A DNA stretch of 64,000 bases, taken from Petunia secreta (Eukaryota > Streptophyta > Magnoliopsida > Solanales > Solanaceae). Shown piece by piece: positions 38,927 to 51,000 of the stretch (position 1 is the stretch's first letter; each line of letters starts with the position of its first letter). The notes below the pieces were generated by a model that saw only the letters and a list, made by a program, of their open reading frames with translations, was not told the origin of the DNA and ran no database searches. The stretch covers positions 35,039,501 through 35,103,500 of the forward strand of contig JARKIP010000005.1 in assembly GCA_029990175.1 (NCBI GenBank), written 5' to 3'. The position numbers and the translations under genes were made by a program.

Positions 38927-41900
38927 ATTAGTTGAGGGCACACAACCCGAAGCGTCGATTGAGGGTACACAGCCCGATATCAATTTGTCATTTTAAATTA
39001 GCTGTGGGCTCACAACCCAAAGCGTCGATTGAGGGTACACAGCCCGATATCGATTTGTCATTTAAATTAGCTGAGGGCACACAACCCGAAGCATCGATTG
39101 AGGGTACACATCCCGATATCGATTTGTCATTTAAATTAGTGAAGGCACACAACCCGAAGCATCGACTGAGGGTACACATCCCAATATCGATTTTTCATTT
39201 AAATTAGAAGAGGGCACACAACCGGAAGCGTCGATTGAGGATACACAGTCCGATATCGATTTGTCATTTTAAATTAGTTGAGGGCACACAACCCGAAGCG
39301 TCGATTGAGGGTACACAGCCCGATATCAATTTGTCATTTTAAATTAGCTGTGGGCTCACAACCCAAAGCGTCGATTGAGGGTACACAGCCCGATATCGAT
39401 TTGTCATTTAAATTAGCTGAGGGCACACAACCCGAAGCATCGATTAAGGGTACACATCCCGATATCGATTTGTCATTTAAATTAGGTGAGGGCACACAAC
39501 CCGAAGCATCGACTGAGGGTACACTGCCCGATATTGATTTGTCATCTAAATTAGCAGAGGCCACACAACCCGGAGTGTTGATTGAGGGTACCCAGCCTGA
39601 TATCGATTTATCATTTAAATTAGCTTAGCGCACACAACCTGAAGCGTTGATTGAGGGTACACAGCCCGATGTCGATTTGTCATTTAAATTGGCTGAGCGC
39701 ACACAACCCGAAGCATCGATACAGAGCCCGATAACAATTTATCATTTTAAATTTGCTTGGGGCTCATAACCCGAAGCGTTTATTGAGGGTACACAGCCCG
39801 ATATCGATTTGTCATTTTAAATTAGCTGAGGGCACACAACCCGAAGTGTCGATTGAGGGTACACAGCTCGATATCGATTTGTCATTTAAATTAGCTGAGG
39901 GCACAAAACCTGAAGCGTCGATTGAGGGTACACAGCCCGATATCGATTTGTCATTTAAATTGGCTGAGCGCACACAACCCGTAGCATCGATACAGAGCCC
40001 GATAACGATTTGTCATTTTAAATTAGCTTACGGCACATAACCCGAATTGTCGATTGAGGGTACACAGCCCGATATAGATTTGTCATTTAAATTAGCAGAG
40101 GGCACACAACCGGAAGCGTCGATTGAGGGTACACAGCCCGATATCGATTTGTCATTTTAAATTAGCTTAGGGCACACAACCGGAAGCGTCGATTGAGGGT
40201 ACACAGCTCGATATCGATTTGTCATTTTAAATTAGTTGAGGCCACACAACCCAAAGCATCGATTGAGGGTACACAATCCGATATCGATTTGTCATTTAAA
40301 TTAGCTGAGGGCACACAACCCGAAGCATCGATTGAGGGTACACATCCCGATATCGATTTGTCATTTAAATTAGCTGAAGGGACACAACCCGAACCATCGA
40401 CTGAGGGTACACATCCCAATATCGATTTATCATTTAAATTAGAAGAGGGCACACAATCGGAAGCGTCGATTGAGGATACACAGCCCGATATCGATTTGTC
40501 ATTTTAAATTAGTTGAGGGCACACAACCCGAAGCGTCGATTGAGGGTACACAGCCCGATATCAATTTGTCATTTTAAATTAGCTGTGGGCTCACAACCCA
40601 AAGCGTCGATTGAGGGTACACAGCCCGATATCGATTTGTCATTTAAATTAGTTGAGGGCACACAACCCGAAGCATCGATTGAGGGTACACATCCCGATAT
40701 CGATTTGTCATTTAAATTAGCTGAGGGCACACAACCCGAAGCATCGACTGAGGGTACACCGCCCGATATTGATTTGTCATCTAAATTAGCTGAGGCCACA
40801 CAACCCGGAGTGTTGATTGAGGGTACCCAGCCTGATATCGATTTATCATTTAAATTAGCTTAGCGCACACTACCTGAAGCGTTGATTGAGGGTACACAGC
40901 CCGATGTCGATTTGTTATTTAAATTGGCTGAGCGCACACAACCCGAAGCATCGATACAGAGCCCGATAACAATTTATCATTTTAAATTTGCTTGGGGCTC
41001 ATAACCCGAAGCGTTTATTGAGGGTACACAGCCCGATATCGATTTGTCATTTTAAATTAGCTGAGGGCACACAACCGGAAGCGTCGATTGAGGGTACACA
41101 GCCCGATATCGATTTGTCATTTTAAATTAGCTTAGGGCACACAACCGGAAGCGTCGATTGAGGATACACAGCCCGATATCGATTTGTCATTTTAAATTAG
41201 TTGAGGGCACACAACCCGAAGCGTCGATTGAGGGTACACGGCCCGATATCAATTTGTCATTTTAAATTAGCTGTGGGCTCACAACCCAAAGCGTCGATTG
41301 AGGGTACACAGCCCGATATCGATTTGTCATTTAAATTAGCTGAGGGCACACAACCCGAAGCATCGATTAAGGGTACACATCCCGATATCGATTTGTCATT
41401 TAAATTAGCTGAGGGCACACAACCCGAAGCATCGACTGAGGGTACACTGCCCGATATTGATTTGTCATCTAAATTAGCTGAGGCCACACAACCCGGAGTG
41501 TTGATTGAGGGTACCCAGCCTGATATCGATTTATCATTTAAATTAGCTTAGCGCACACAACCTGAAGCGTTGATTGAGGGTACACAGCCCGATGTCGATT
41601 TGTCATTTAAATTGGCTGAGCGCACACAACCCGAAGCATCGATACAGAGCCCGATAACAATTTATCATTTTAAATTTGCTTGGGGCTCATAACCCGAAGC
41701 GTTTATTGAGGGTACACAGCCCGATATCGATTTGTCATTTTAAATTAGCTGAGGGCACACAACCCGAAGTGTCGATTGAGGGTACACAGCTCGATATCGA
41801 TTTGTCATTTAAATTAGCTGAGGGCACAAAACCTGAAGCGTCGATTGAGGGTACACAGCCCGATATCGATTTGTCATTTAAATTGGCTGAGCGCACACAA

Positions 41901-44900
41901 CCCGTAGCATCGATACAGAGCCCGATAAAGATTTGTCATTTTAAATTAGCTTACGGCACATAACCCGAATTGTCGATTGAGGGTACACAGCCGGATATAG
42001 ATTTGTCATTTAAATTAGCAGAGGGCACACAACCGGAAGCGTCGATTGAGGGTACACAGCCCGATATCGATTTGTCATTTTAAATTAGCTTAGGGCACAC
42101 AACGGGAAGCGTTGATTGAGGGTACACAGCTCGATATCGATTTGTCATTTTAAATTAGTTGAGGCCACACAACCCAAAGCATCGATTGAAGGTATACAAC
42201 CCGATATCGATTTGTCATTTAAATTAGCTGAGGGCACACAACCCGAAGCATAGATTGAGGGTACACATCCCGATATCGATTTGTCATTTAAATTAGCTGA
42301 AGGCACACAACCCGAAGCATCGACTGAGGGTACATTGGCCGATATCGATTTGTCATCTAAATTAGCTGAGGCCACACAACCCGGAGTGTTGATTGAGGGT
42401 ACCCAGCCTGATATCGATTTATCATTTAAATTAGCTTAGGGCACATAAACTGAAGCGTCGATTGAGGGTACACAGCCCGATATCAATTTGTCATTTTAAA
42501 TTAGCTGTGGGCTCACAACCCAAAGCGTCGATTGAGGGTACACAGCCCGATATCGATTTGTCATTTAAATTAGCTGAGGGCACACAACCCGAAGCATCGA
42601 TTGAGGGTACACATCCCGATATCGATTTGTCATTTAAATTAGCTGAGGGCACACAACCCGAAGCATCGACTTAGTGTACACTGCCCGATATTGATTTGTC
42701 ATCTAAATTAGCTGAGGCCACACAACCCGGAGTGTTGATTGAGGGTACCCAGCCCGATATCGATTTATCATTTAAATTAGCTGAGCGCACACAACACGAA
42801 GCATCGATACAGAGCCCGATAACAATTTATCATTTTAAATTTGCTTGGGGCACATAACCCGAAGCGTTTATTGAGGGTACACAGCCCGATATCGATTTGT
42901 CATTTTAAATTAGCTGAGGGCACACAACCCGAAGTGTCGATTGAGGGTACACAGCCCGATATCGATTTGTCATTTAAATTAGCTGAGGGCACAAAACCTG
43001 AAGCGTCGATTGAGGGTACACAGCCCGATATCGATTTGTCATTTAAATTGGCTGAGCGCACACAACCCGTAGCATCGATACAGAGCCCAATAACGATTTG
43101 TCATTTTTAAATTAGCTTAGGGCACATAACCCGAAGCATCGATTGAGGGTACACAGCCCGATATCGATTTGTCATTTTAAATTAGCTGAGGGAACACAAC
43201 CCGAAGCGTCGATTGAGGCTACACTGCCCGATATCGATTTGTCATTTTAAATAAGCTGAGGGCACACAACCTGAAGTGTCGATTGAGGGTACACAGCCCG
43301 ATATCGATTTGTCATTTAAATTAGCAGAGGGCACAACCCCAGAAGCGTCGATTGAGGATACACAGCCCGATATCAATTTGTCATTTTAAATTAGCTGAGG
43401 GCACACAACCGGAAGCGTCGATTGAGGGTACACAGCCCGATATCGATTTGTCATTTTAAATTAGTTGAGGGCACACAACCCGAAGCGTCGATTGAGGGTA
43501 CACAACCCGATATCAATTTGTCATTTTAAATTAGCTGAGGGCACACAACCCGAAGCATCGATTGAGGGTACACATCCCGATATCGATTTGTCATTTAAAT
43601 TAGCTGAAGGCACACAACCCGAAGCATCGACTGAGGGTACATTGGCCGATATCGATTTGTCATCTAAATTAGCTGAGGCCACACAACCCGGAGTGTTGAT
43701 TGAGGGTACCCAGCCAGATATCGATTTATCATTTAAATTAGCTTAGGGCACATAAACTGAAGCGTTGATTGAGGGTACACAGCCCGATATCGATTTGTCA
43801 TTTAAATTGGCTGAGCGCACACAACCCGAAGCATCGATACAGAGCCCGATGACGATTTGTCATTTTAAATTAGCTTGGGGCACATAACGCGAAGCGTTGA
43901 TTGAGGGTACACAGCCCGATATTGATTTGTCATTTTAAATTAGCTGAGGACACACAACCCGAAGTGTCGATTGAGGGTACACAGCCCGATATCGATTTGT
44001 CATTTAAATTAGCAGAGGGCACACAACCTGAAGCGTTGATTGAGGGTACACAGCCCGATATCGATTTGTCATTTAAATTGGCTGAGCGCACACAACCCAA
44101 AGCGTCGATACAGAGCCCAATAACGATTTGTCATTTTAAATTACCTTAGGGCACATAACCCGAAGCATTGATTGAGGGTACACAGCCCGATATCGATTTA
44201 TCATTTTAAATTAGCTGAGGGCACACAACCCGAAGCGTCGATTGAGGCTACACAGCCCGATATCGATTTGTCATTTTAAATTGACAGAGGGCACACAACC
44301 GGAAGCGTCGATTGAGGATACACAGCCCGATATCGATTTGTCATTTTAAATTAGTTGAGGGCACACAACCTGAAGCGTAGATTGAGGGTACACAGCCCGT
44401 TATCAATTTGTCATTTTAAATTAGCTGTGGGCTCACAACCCAAAGCGTCGATTGAGGGTACATAGCCCGATATCGATTTGTCATTTAAATTAGCCGAGGG
44501 CACACAACCTGAAGCATCGATTGAGGGTACACATCCCGATATCGATTTGACATTTAAATTAGCTGAGGGCACACAACCCGAAGCATCGACTGAGGGTACA
44601 CTGCCCGATATTGATTTGTCATCTAAATTAGCTGAGGCCACACAACCCGGAATGTTGATTGAGGGTACCCAGCCTGATATCGATTTATCATTTAAATTAG
44701 CTGAGCGCACACAACCTGAAGCGTTGATTGAGGGTACACAGCCCGATGTCGATTTGTCATTTAAATTGGCTGAGCGCACACAACACGAAGCATCGATACA
44801 GAGCCCGATAACAATTTATCATTTTAAATTTGCTTGGGGCACATAACCCGAAGCGTTTATTGAGGGTACACAGCCCGATATCGATTTGTCATTTTAAATT

Positions 44901-46490
44901 AGCTGAGGGCACACAACCCGAAGTGTCGATTGAGGGTACACAGCCCGATATCGATTTGTCATTTAAATTAGTTGAGGGCACAAAACCTGAAGCGTCGATT
45001 GAGGGTACACAGCCCGATATCGATTTGTCATTTAAATTGGCTGAGCGCACACAACCCGTAGCATCGATACAGAGCCCAATAACGATTTGTCATTTTAAAT
45101 TAGTTTAGGGCACATAACCCGAAGCATCGATTGAGGGTACACAGCCCGATATCGATTTGTTATTTTAAATTAGCTGAGGGCACACAACCCGAAGCGTCGA
45201 TTGAGGCTACACTGCCCGATATCGATTTGTCATTTTAAATTAGCTGAGGGCACACAACCGGAAGTGTCGATTGAGGGTACACAGCCCGATATCGATTTGT
45301 CATTTAAATTAGCAGAGGGCACAACCCCGGAAGCGTCGATTGAGGGTACACAGCCCGATATCAATTTTTCATTTTAAATTAGCTGAGGGCACACAACCGG
45401 AAGCGTCGATTGAGGGTACACAGCCCGATATCGATTTGTCATTTTAAATTAGTTGAGGGCACACAACCCGAAGCGTCGATTGAGGGTACACAACCCGATA
45501 TCAATTTGTCATTTTAAATTAGCTGAGGGCACACAACCCGAAGCATCGATTGAGGGTACACATCCCGATATCGATTTGTCATTTAAATTAGCTGAAGGCA
45601 CACAACCCGAAGCATCGACTGAGGGTACATTGGCCGATATCGATTTGTCATCTAAATTAGCTGAGGCCACACAACCCGGAGTGTTGATTGAGGGTACCCA
45701 GCCTGATATCGATTTATCATTTAAATTAGCATAGGGCACATAACCTGAAGCGTTGATTGAGGGTACACAGCCCGATATCGATTTGTCATTTAAATTGGCT
45801 GAGCGCACACTACCCGAAGCATCGATACAGAGCCCGATAACGATTTGTCATTTTAAATTAGCTTGGGGCACATAACCCGAAGCGTTGATTGAGGGTACAC
45901 AGCCCGATATTGATTTGTCACTTTAAATTAGCTGAGGGCACACAACCCGAAGTGTCGATTGAGGGTACACAACCCGATATCGATTTGTCATTTAAATTAG
46001 CAGAGGGCACACAACCTGAAGCGTCGATTGAGGGTACACAGCCCGATATCGATTTGTCATTTAAATTGGCTGAGCGCACACAACCCGAAGCGTCGATACA
46101 TAGCCCAATAATGATTTGTCATTTAAATTAGCTTGGGGCACATAACCCGAAGCGTTGATTGAGGGTACACAGCCCGATATCGATTTGTCATTTTAAATTA
46201 GCTGAGGGCACACAACCCGAAGCGTCGATTGAGGCTACACAGCCCGATATCGATTTGTCATTTTAAATTAGCTGAGGGCACACAACCAGAAGAGTCGATT
46301 GTGGGTACACAGCCCGATATCGATTTGTCATTTTAATTAGCTGTGGGCACACAACCCGAAGCGTCGATTGAGGGTACACAACCTGATATCAATTTTTTAT
46401 TTTAAATTAGCTGTGGGCTCACAACCCAAAGCGTCGATTGAGGGTACACAGCCCGATATCGATTTGTCATTTAAATTAGCTGAGGGCACA
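38902..46490. repeat. Satellite array, block 2
   Basis: Same 69/70/63-bp monomer family and orientation as block 1. Its monomer order tracks 24400-33688 with step changes in offset. There is a net loss of about 1.7 kb, although a 347-bp five-monomer block near 40.2-40.7 kb is present only here. One monomer near 43106 has a five-T run (CATTTTTAAATT). No gene or foreign insertion is visible. Confidence 0.96.
46486..46490 (+). other. Left target-site duplication, GCACA
   Basis: GCACA directly precedes the 5' LTR of copy B, and the same five bases follow the 3' LTR at 58854-58858. Removing the element and one copy restores a continuous monomer (CTGAGGGCACA + CAACCCGAAG). The same GCACA precedes copy A at 33684-33688. 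Confidence 0.92.
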
Positions 46491-46699
46491 TGATAAGTGT
46501 ATTTTACTTGTTTTTTTAAAAGCATAAATATTTTATAAAAATACAAAAGTCATCAAATATCTTCCGTATTTCTAAACAAATTTTATGAGGAAGAACACAA
46601 ATGAGTTTGAGCAGAATCAAGAAATATTCAACAAAAGAAACTTGGCAAAGTTGAAAGAAAAAGAGCAAAACGAAGAAGGCAAAATTCTGAGAAAAGAAA

Positions 46700-46762
46700 C
46701 CATAACGGTTACCAATCATAACGGTTACCAATCATGACCGTTTCCAGTCATAACCGTTTCAA
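46700..46762 (+). promoter_or_regulatory. MYB-like AACGG/CCGTT cluster in LTR U3
   Basis: Two direct copies of CATAACGGTTACCAAT are followed by two inverted versions (GACCGTTTCC and AACCGTTTC), about 40-100 bp upstream of the TATA box. AACGG is the core bound by plant three-repeat MYB factors (MSA-type elements of G2/M genes). The clustering upstream of the promoter suggests an enhancer; activity is inferred. The cluster is identical in all three LTRs. Confidence 0.55.
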
Positions 46763-46801
46763 GCAAAAACAAATATGGTTTTTCAACCATTCACTTTTAG
46801 C

Positions 46802-46808
46802 TATAAAT
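46802..46808 (+). promoter_or_regulatory. LTR TATA box
   Basis: TATAAAT within GCTATAAATGG, about 310 bp into the LTR and 129 bp before an AATAAA poly(A)-type signal. The arrangement fits a retrotransposon promoter starting transcription at about 46830-46840. Equivalent boxes are at 34000-34006 and 57763-57769. Confidence 0.65.
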
Positions 46809-46936
46809 GGATGCTGCTATTTTCAGAGGAGGAGGATCGGGGGTGAAGAAATCAAGTTTCTTATTGGTTCATATCATCAAGTGTTTTAATTTTTCTGTAG
46901 ACCATTCTAGTGGCTACACTTTTGTATTTAGTTCTG

Positions 46937-46942
46937 AATAAA
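46937..46942 (+). terminator. LTR polyadenylation signal candidate
   Basis: AATAAA lies downstream of the inferred start site. The functional copy would be the one in the 3' LTR at 57898-57903. Plant poly(A) signals are degenerate, so this is suggestive only. Confidence 0.45.
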
Positions 46943-47898
46943 TCTTAAGTGTTGGAAAATACGCTAGTCCTGATTTTAATTAAGTAGTAAGAATTATTCG
47001 TCTTGAATATTTCTTTCTACTTTCTTATTTAATGGACAAGAATATTTCCGTTAGTGGTATTAACTCCAGTATGGAGTAGTTTTTCTTTTGTTGGGAGAAT
47101 GACGGATCTTGATATTTTTATATAATAGTAGAAGTTTTAATCTTCATTTCACTTATTCGGCCTGAAACTTTTTAAAATATTACATGCTGTTAAAGTTAGA
47201 TGTTGTTTAATTTATCATACATATCTATTTTATATTACGTTTAACTTGTTACTAATTCTGAAATCGAAAGAGGCGAAGAAGTAATAAAGTTAATTTGTGG
47301 TATTGATATGTGTTGATATTAATTAAATCACATTTATCTGCTTTATGTCATAATTTGATATTTCACTCATTTTGAAACTGAAAGGGGCGAATAGTGTAGT
47401 AATCATTTTGTGACAAGTAAGGTAACCGAAAGGGGCTTACTTATAAATAAAGAAGCATTTTTCAGTTCAAATAAATATTTCTGGATCTTTAATATTACTA
47501 TTTTAACAATTAAGTTGTATAACCCGAAAGGAGTGCAATTAATTATTTGAAATGGGTAATCACACATAAATGTAATCGTGAGATGCATTTATACATTTTT
47601 AAGAAATAGAAATTGAAGATTAAACAAATATCTGTTATATTAAAAATATCAAGTGAAGTCAGGATCCCAACAATTTTATTATATTGTAATACAAAAATAT
47701 TTTTCTCCATTTTATGTTTTTACTTTATTTTACAATTAAATTAATTCTCCAATTTCTCTGATTTTCTCAAATAGTAATTAAAGCAAGAAATGTCTGTAGA
47801 ATAGATAAATCAATCTCTGTGGGTTCGACATCCTTCTATACTATTATTTGACAGAGTACGAGTAAAAATTCTCATACACCAGAAGCTCGTCAAATTTT

Positions 47899-47916
47899 TG
47901 GCGCCGTTGCCGGGGA
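47899..47916 (+). other. Primer-binding site of copy B (tRNA-Asp)
   Basis: TGGCGCCGTTGCCGGGGA matches the complement of the plant tRNA-Asp 3' end across 18 bases. It lies 6 bp after the 5' LTR and would prime minus-strand synthesis. Confidence 0.93.
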
Positions 47917-48005
47917 TTGGCTAAATCTACTTCAGATTAATTGTTTTACTACTAGTTTGAGAATAGTTTTTATTTTTGTTTATACTTAAAAAGTTCAGGT
48001 AGTGC

Positions 48006-51000
48006 ATGACCCGTTCTTCTTCGAGAGAACTAGTCAAATACGATCCTGAAATTGAAAAATCCTTGAGGTTGTTGCGAAAAGAACAAGTCTCACAATCCCG
48101 ATCTTTCATACAAAAAGAAATGGAAGACGAGGAGCTTAACAATAACAACCCACCTCCACCACTTCATGTAGAAGAACAATTTGATGAGGTAGCACCACGA
48201 GAGGATAGGATATTAAGAGATTATGCTAGGCCTGATCATTTTGAAGGAGAATCAAGTGTGCGAAGACCACCAATAGCAGCAAATAATTTTGAAATCCGCA
48301 CAGGTATGATTCAGACCATCCAACAGTCATGTCAGTTTACGGGTGATTCAAGTGAAGATCCACATACCCATCTAATTGATTTTCTTGAATTAGTTGAAAC
48401 TTGTAAGTATAATGGAGTCACAAACGATGCTATCAGGTTGCGGCTTTTTCCATTTTCATTAAAAGGTGAAGCTAAACTATGGTTGCGGAGCTTACCAAGA
48501 GGTTCCATAACCACATGGGACCAAATGACCCAGAAATTTCTTAATAAATATTTTTCCCCAGCAAAGACAATTAAAATAAAGCAAGAGGTCAATAATTTTA
48601 TGCAATTAGATACTGAATCTGTCTATCAAGCATGGGAAAGGTTAAAAGCATTGTTAAGAAGATGTCCACACCATGGAATCCGAGATCCTGACATATTGTA
48701 CATTTTTTATCATGGTCTCACACCCTCTGCTAGAAGTGTAATTGATGCAGCATCAGGAGGATCCATAATGGGAAAAACCACTGCGGAAGCCATGCAATTG
48801 CTAAATGAAATTTCAGAAAATGCTGTTCAATGGCCCTCTGATAGGTTGTCCATTAAAAAAGCTGCAGGAGTTAATCAGGTTGAAGCTTTGAATTCATTGG
48901 TGAAACAAATAGCCACACTAACACAAAAATTCGAAGCTTTCCAGGTAAATTCTCAATCACATTCATCATCTGAAAATTGTGATATTTGTGGAGGTAACCA
49001 TCCAAATCATGAATGTCAAGCACACAATGAAGAACAGGTAAATGTCATTGGTTACAAAAATAATTACCCTTTTGGTAGTCCCATGGCACAAAAACATCCA
49101 GGTTTCCAATGGAGTAATCCTAATGGTGCTGAAAATCCTCAAAGATTCTTTAATCAAAAGCAGCAGACAGAGGGACCACCTGGATTCCAAAATCAAAATA
49201 GGGGGCAACAAAATTTTCAACAGTATCAACAGCAGCCCCAAAGAACACATCAGTCTGGCCTTGAGGACTTGATTTACAAATACATTAAGGTTGTTGACGA
49301 GAAAATGGAAACTCAAAGCTCAGCGATCAAAAATTTGGAAATTCAGGTAAGCCAACTAGCAACCCTCATGTCTGAAAAAATACAAGGTGCTCTCCCAAGT
49401 AATACAGAAAAAAACCCGAAAGAACACCTCAAATCCATCTCCTTGCGGTCAGGTAAAGCCCTTGATGATCCTTATGCTGATAGACAAGGAAAATCACGAG
49501 ATGAGGAACAGGTAAGTGCAGGTAAGAATGAAAAAGATCCTGAGCTTCCAAATGAACAAAAAGATAAAGGAAAAAAGGTACAAGAAAATAAATTGATTAT
49601 TAATCCTCACTCTGTACCCCTGCCTTTTCCACAAAAGATGAAAAGAGAAAAACTGGATAAACAGTTTTCAAAATTTCTAGAAATTTTGAAACAACTTTAC
49701 ATTAATATACCTTTCACAGATGCCTTGACGCAAATGCCATCTTATGCCAAATTTCTCAAAGAAATTTTGTCAAGCAAAAGAAAATTGGAAGAAGTTTCTG
49801 TGGTTAAGCTTACAGAAAAATGTAGTGCCATACTTCAAAATAAGCTTCCAGAAAAACTTGGTGATCCCGGAAGTTTCACAATTCCTTGTACTGTGGGAGG
49901 AATTCATTTTGAAAAAGCATTATGTGATTCAGGTGCCTCAATGAATCTAATGCCTTTTTCAATTTTCAGTAAGTTAGAACTAGGTGAAATAAAAGACACC
50001 GGTGTTTCTCTTCAACTGGCTGATCAGAGTACTAAAAAGCCGAAAGGAATTGTCGAAAATGTCCTTGTGAGAGTTGACAAATTCGTATTCCCAGTAGACT
50101 TTATTGTACTTGAAATGGAAGAGAACACCGATGTACCATTGATATTGGGTAGGCCATTTCTCGCAACTGGAAGAGCAATCATTGACGTCCATCAAGGACA
50201 ACTGATACTTAGAGTTGATGAAGAGAGAGTGATTTTTGATATGCAGAAAATAATAAAATTCCCTGATGACGAGTCATCATCTTCATGTTTTCAAATTGAC
50301 TTACTAAATGATCTTACAGATGAATACAAAGATGATCAGTTAATTACTGATACAATGGAAAGATGTTTAGCAAAGTCAGGTACTAGAAGTGATGATGACC
50401 CCATTATCAGAGAAGAAGCTGAAATATTGGAAAATGAATCAGAAAATGAGGAAGAATTTCAAGAAGGAATTCAACTAAAAATTGAGCTCAAACCCCTTCC
50501 CACTCATTTGAAATATGTCTTTCTTGAATCTGAATTATTTCCAGTAATAATCTCTTCTTCTTTAAATGCTGAACAGGAAAGCAAACTAATTGCAGTATTA
50601 AGGGAACACAAGAGAGCTTTAGGTTGGACTATAGCTGGCATTAAAGGAATTAGTCCAGCAATTTGCATGCATAAGATTCTTATGGAAGACAATTACAAAC
50701 CTATAGTCCAGCCCCAAAGGAGATTGAATCCAGCAATGAAAGAAGTCGTAAAAAAGGAAGTGGTTAAACTTTTGGCGGCAGGTATCATTTATCCAATATC
50801 TGACAGTCCTTGGGTAAGTCCTGTGCAAGTAGTACCAAAAAAAGGAGGTATGACAGTAATAAAAAATGAAAATAATGAATTCATACCTACTAGGACAGTC
50901 ACAGGATGGAGAGTCTGTATTGATTATAGACGGCTTAATGAGGCCACAAGAAAGGATCACTTTCCTTTACCTTTCATTGACCAAATGCTCGAAAGAGTTG

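Larger units (their letters stand above)
46491..47892 (+). repeat. 5' LTR of copy B
   Basis: 1402 bp, TGATAAG...CTCGTCA, same length as the 3' LTR. It should contain U3, R and U5: a TATA-like box at 46802-46808 and an AATAAA at 46937-46942 imply a short R region near 46830-46970 (inference). Downstream there are four dispersed copies of a CGAAAGRGGC-like motif at about 47265, 47379, 47427 and 47525. Confidence 0.95.
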
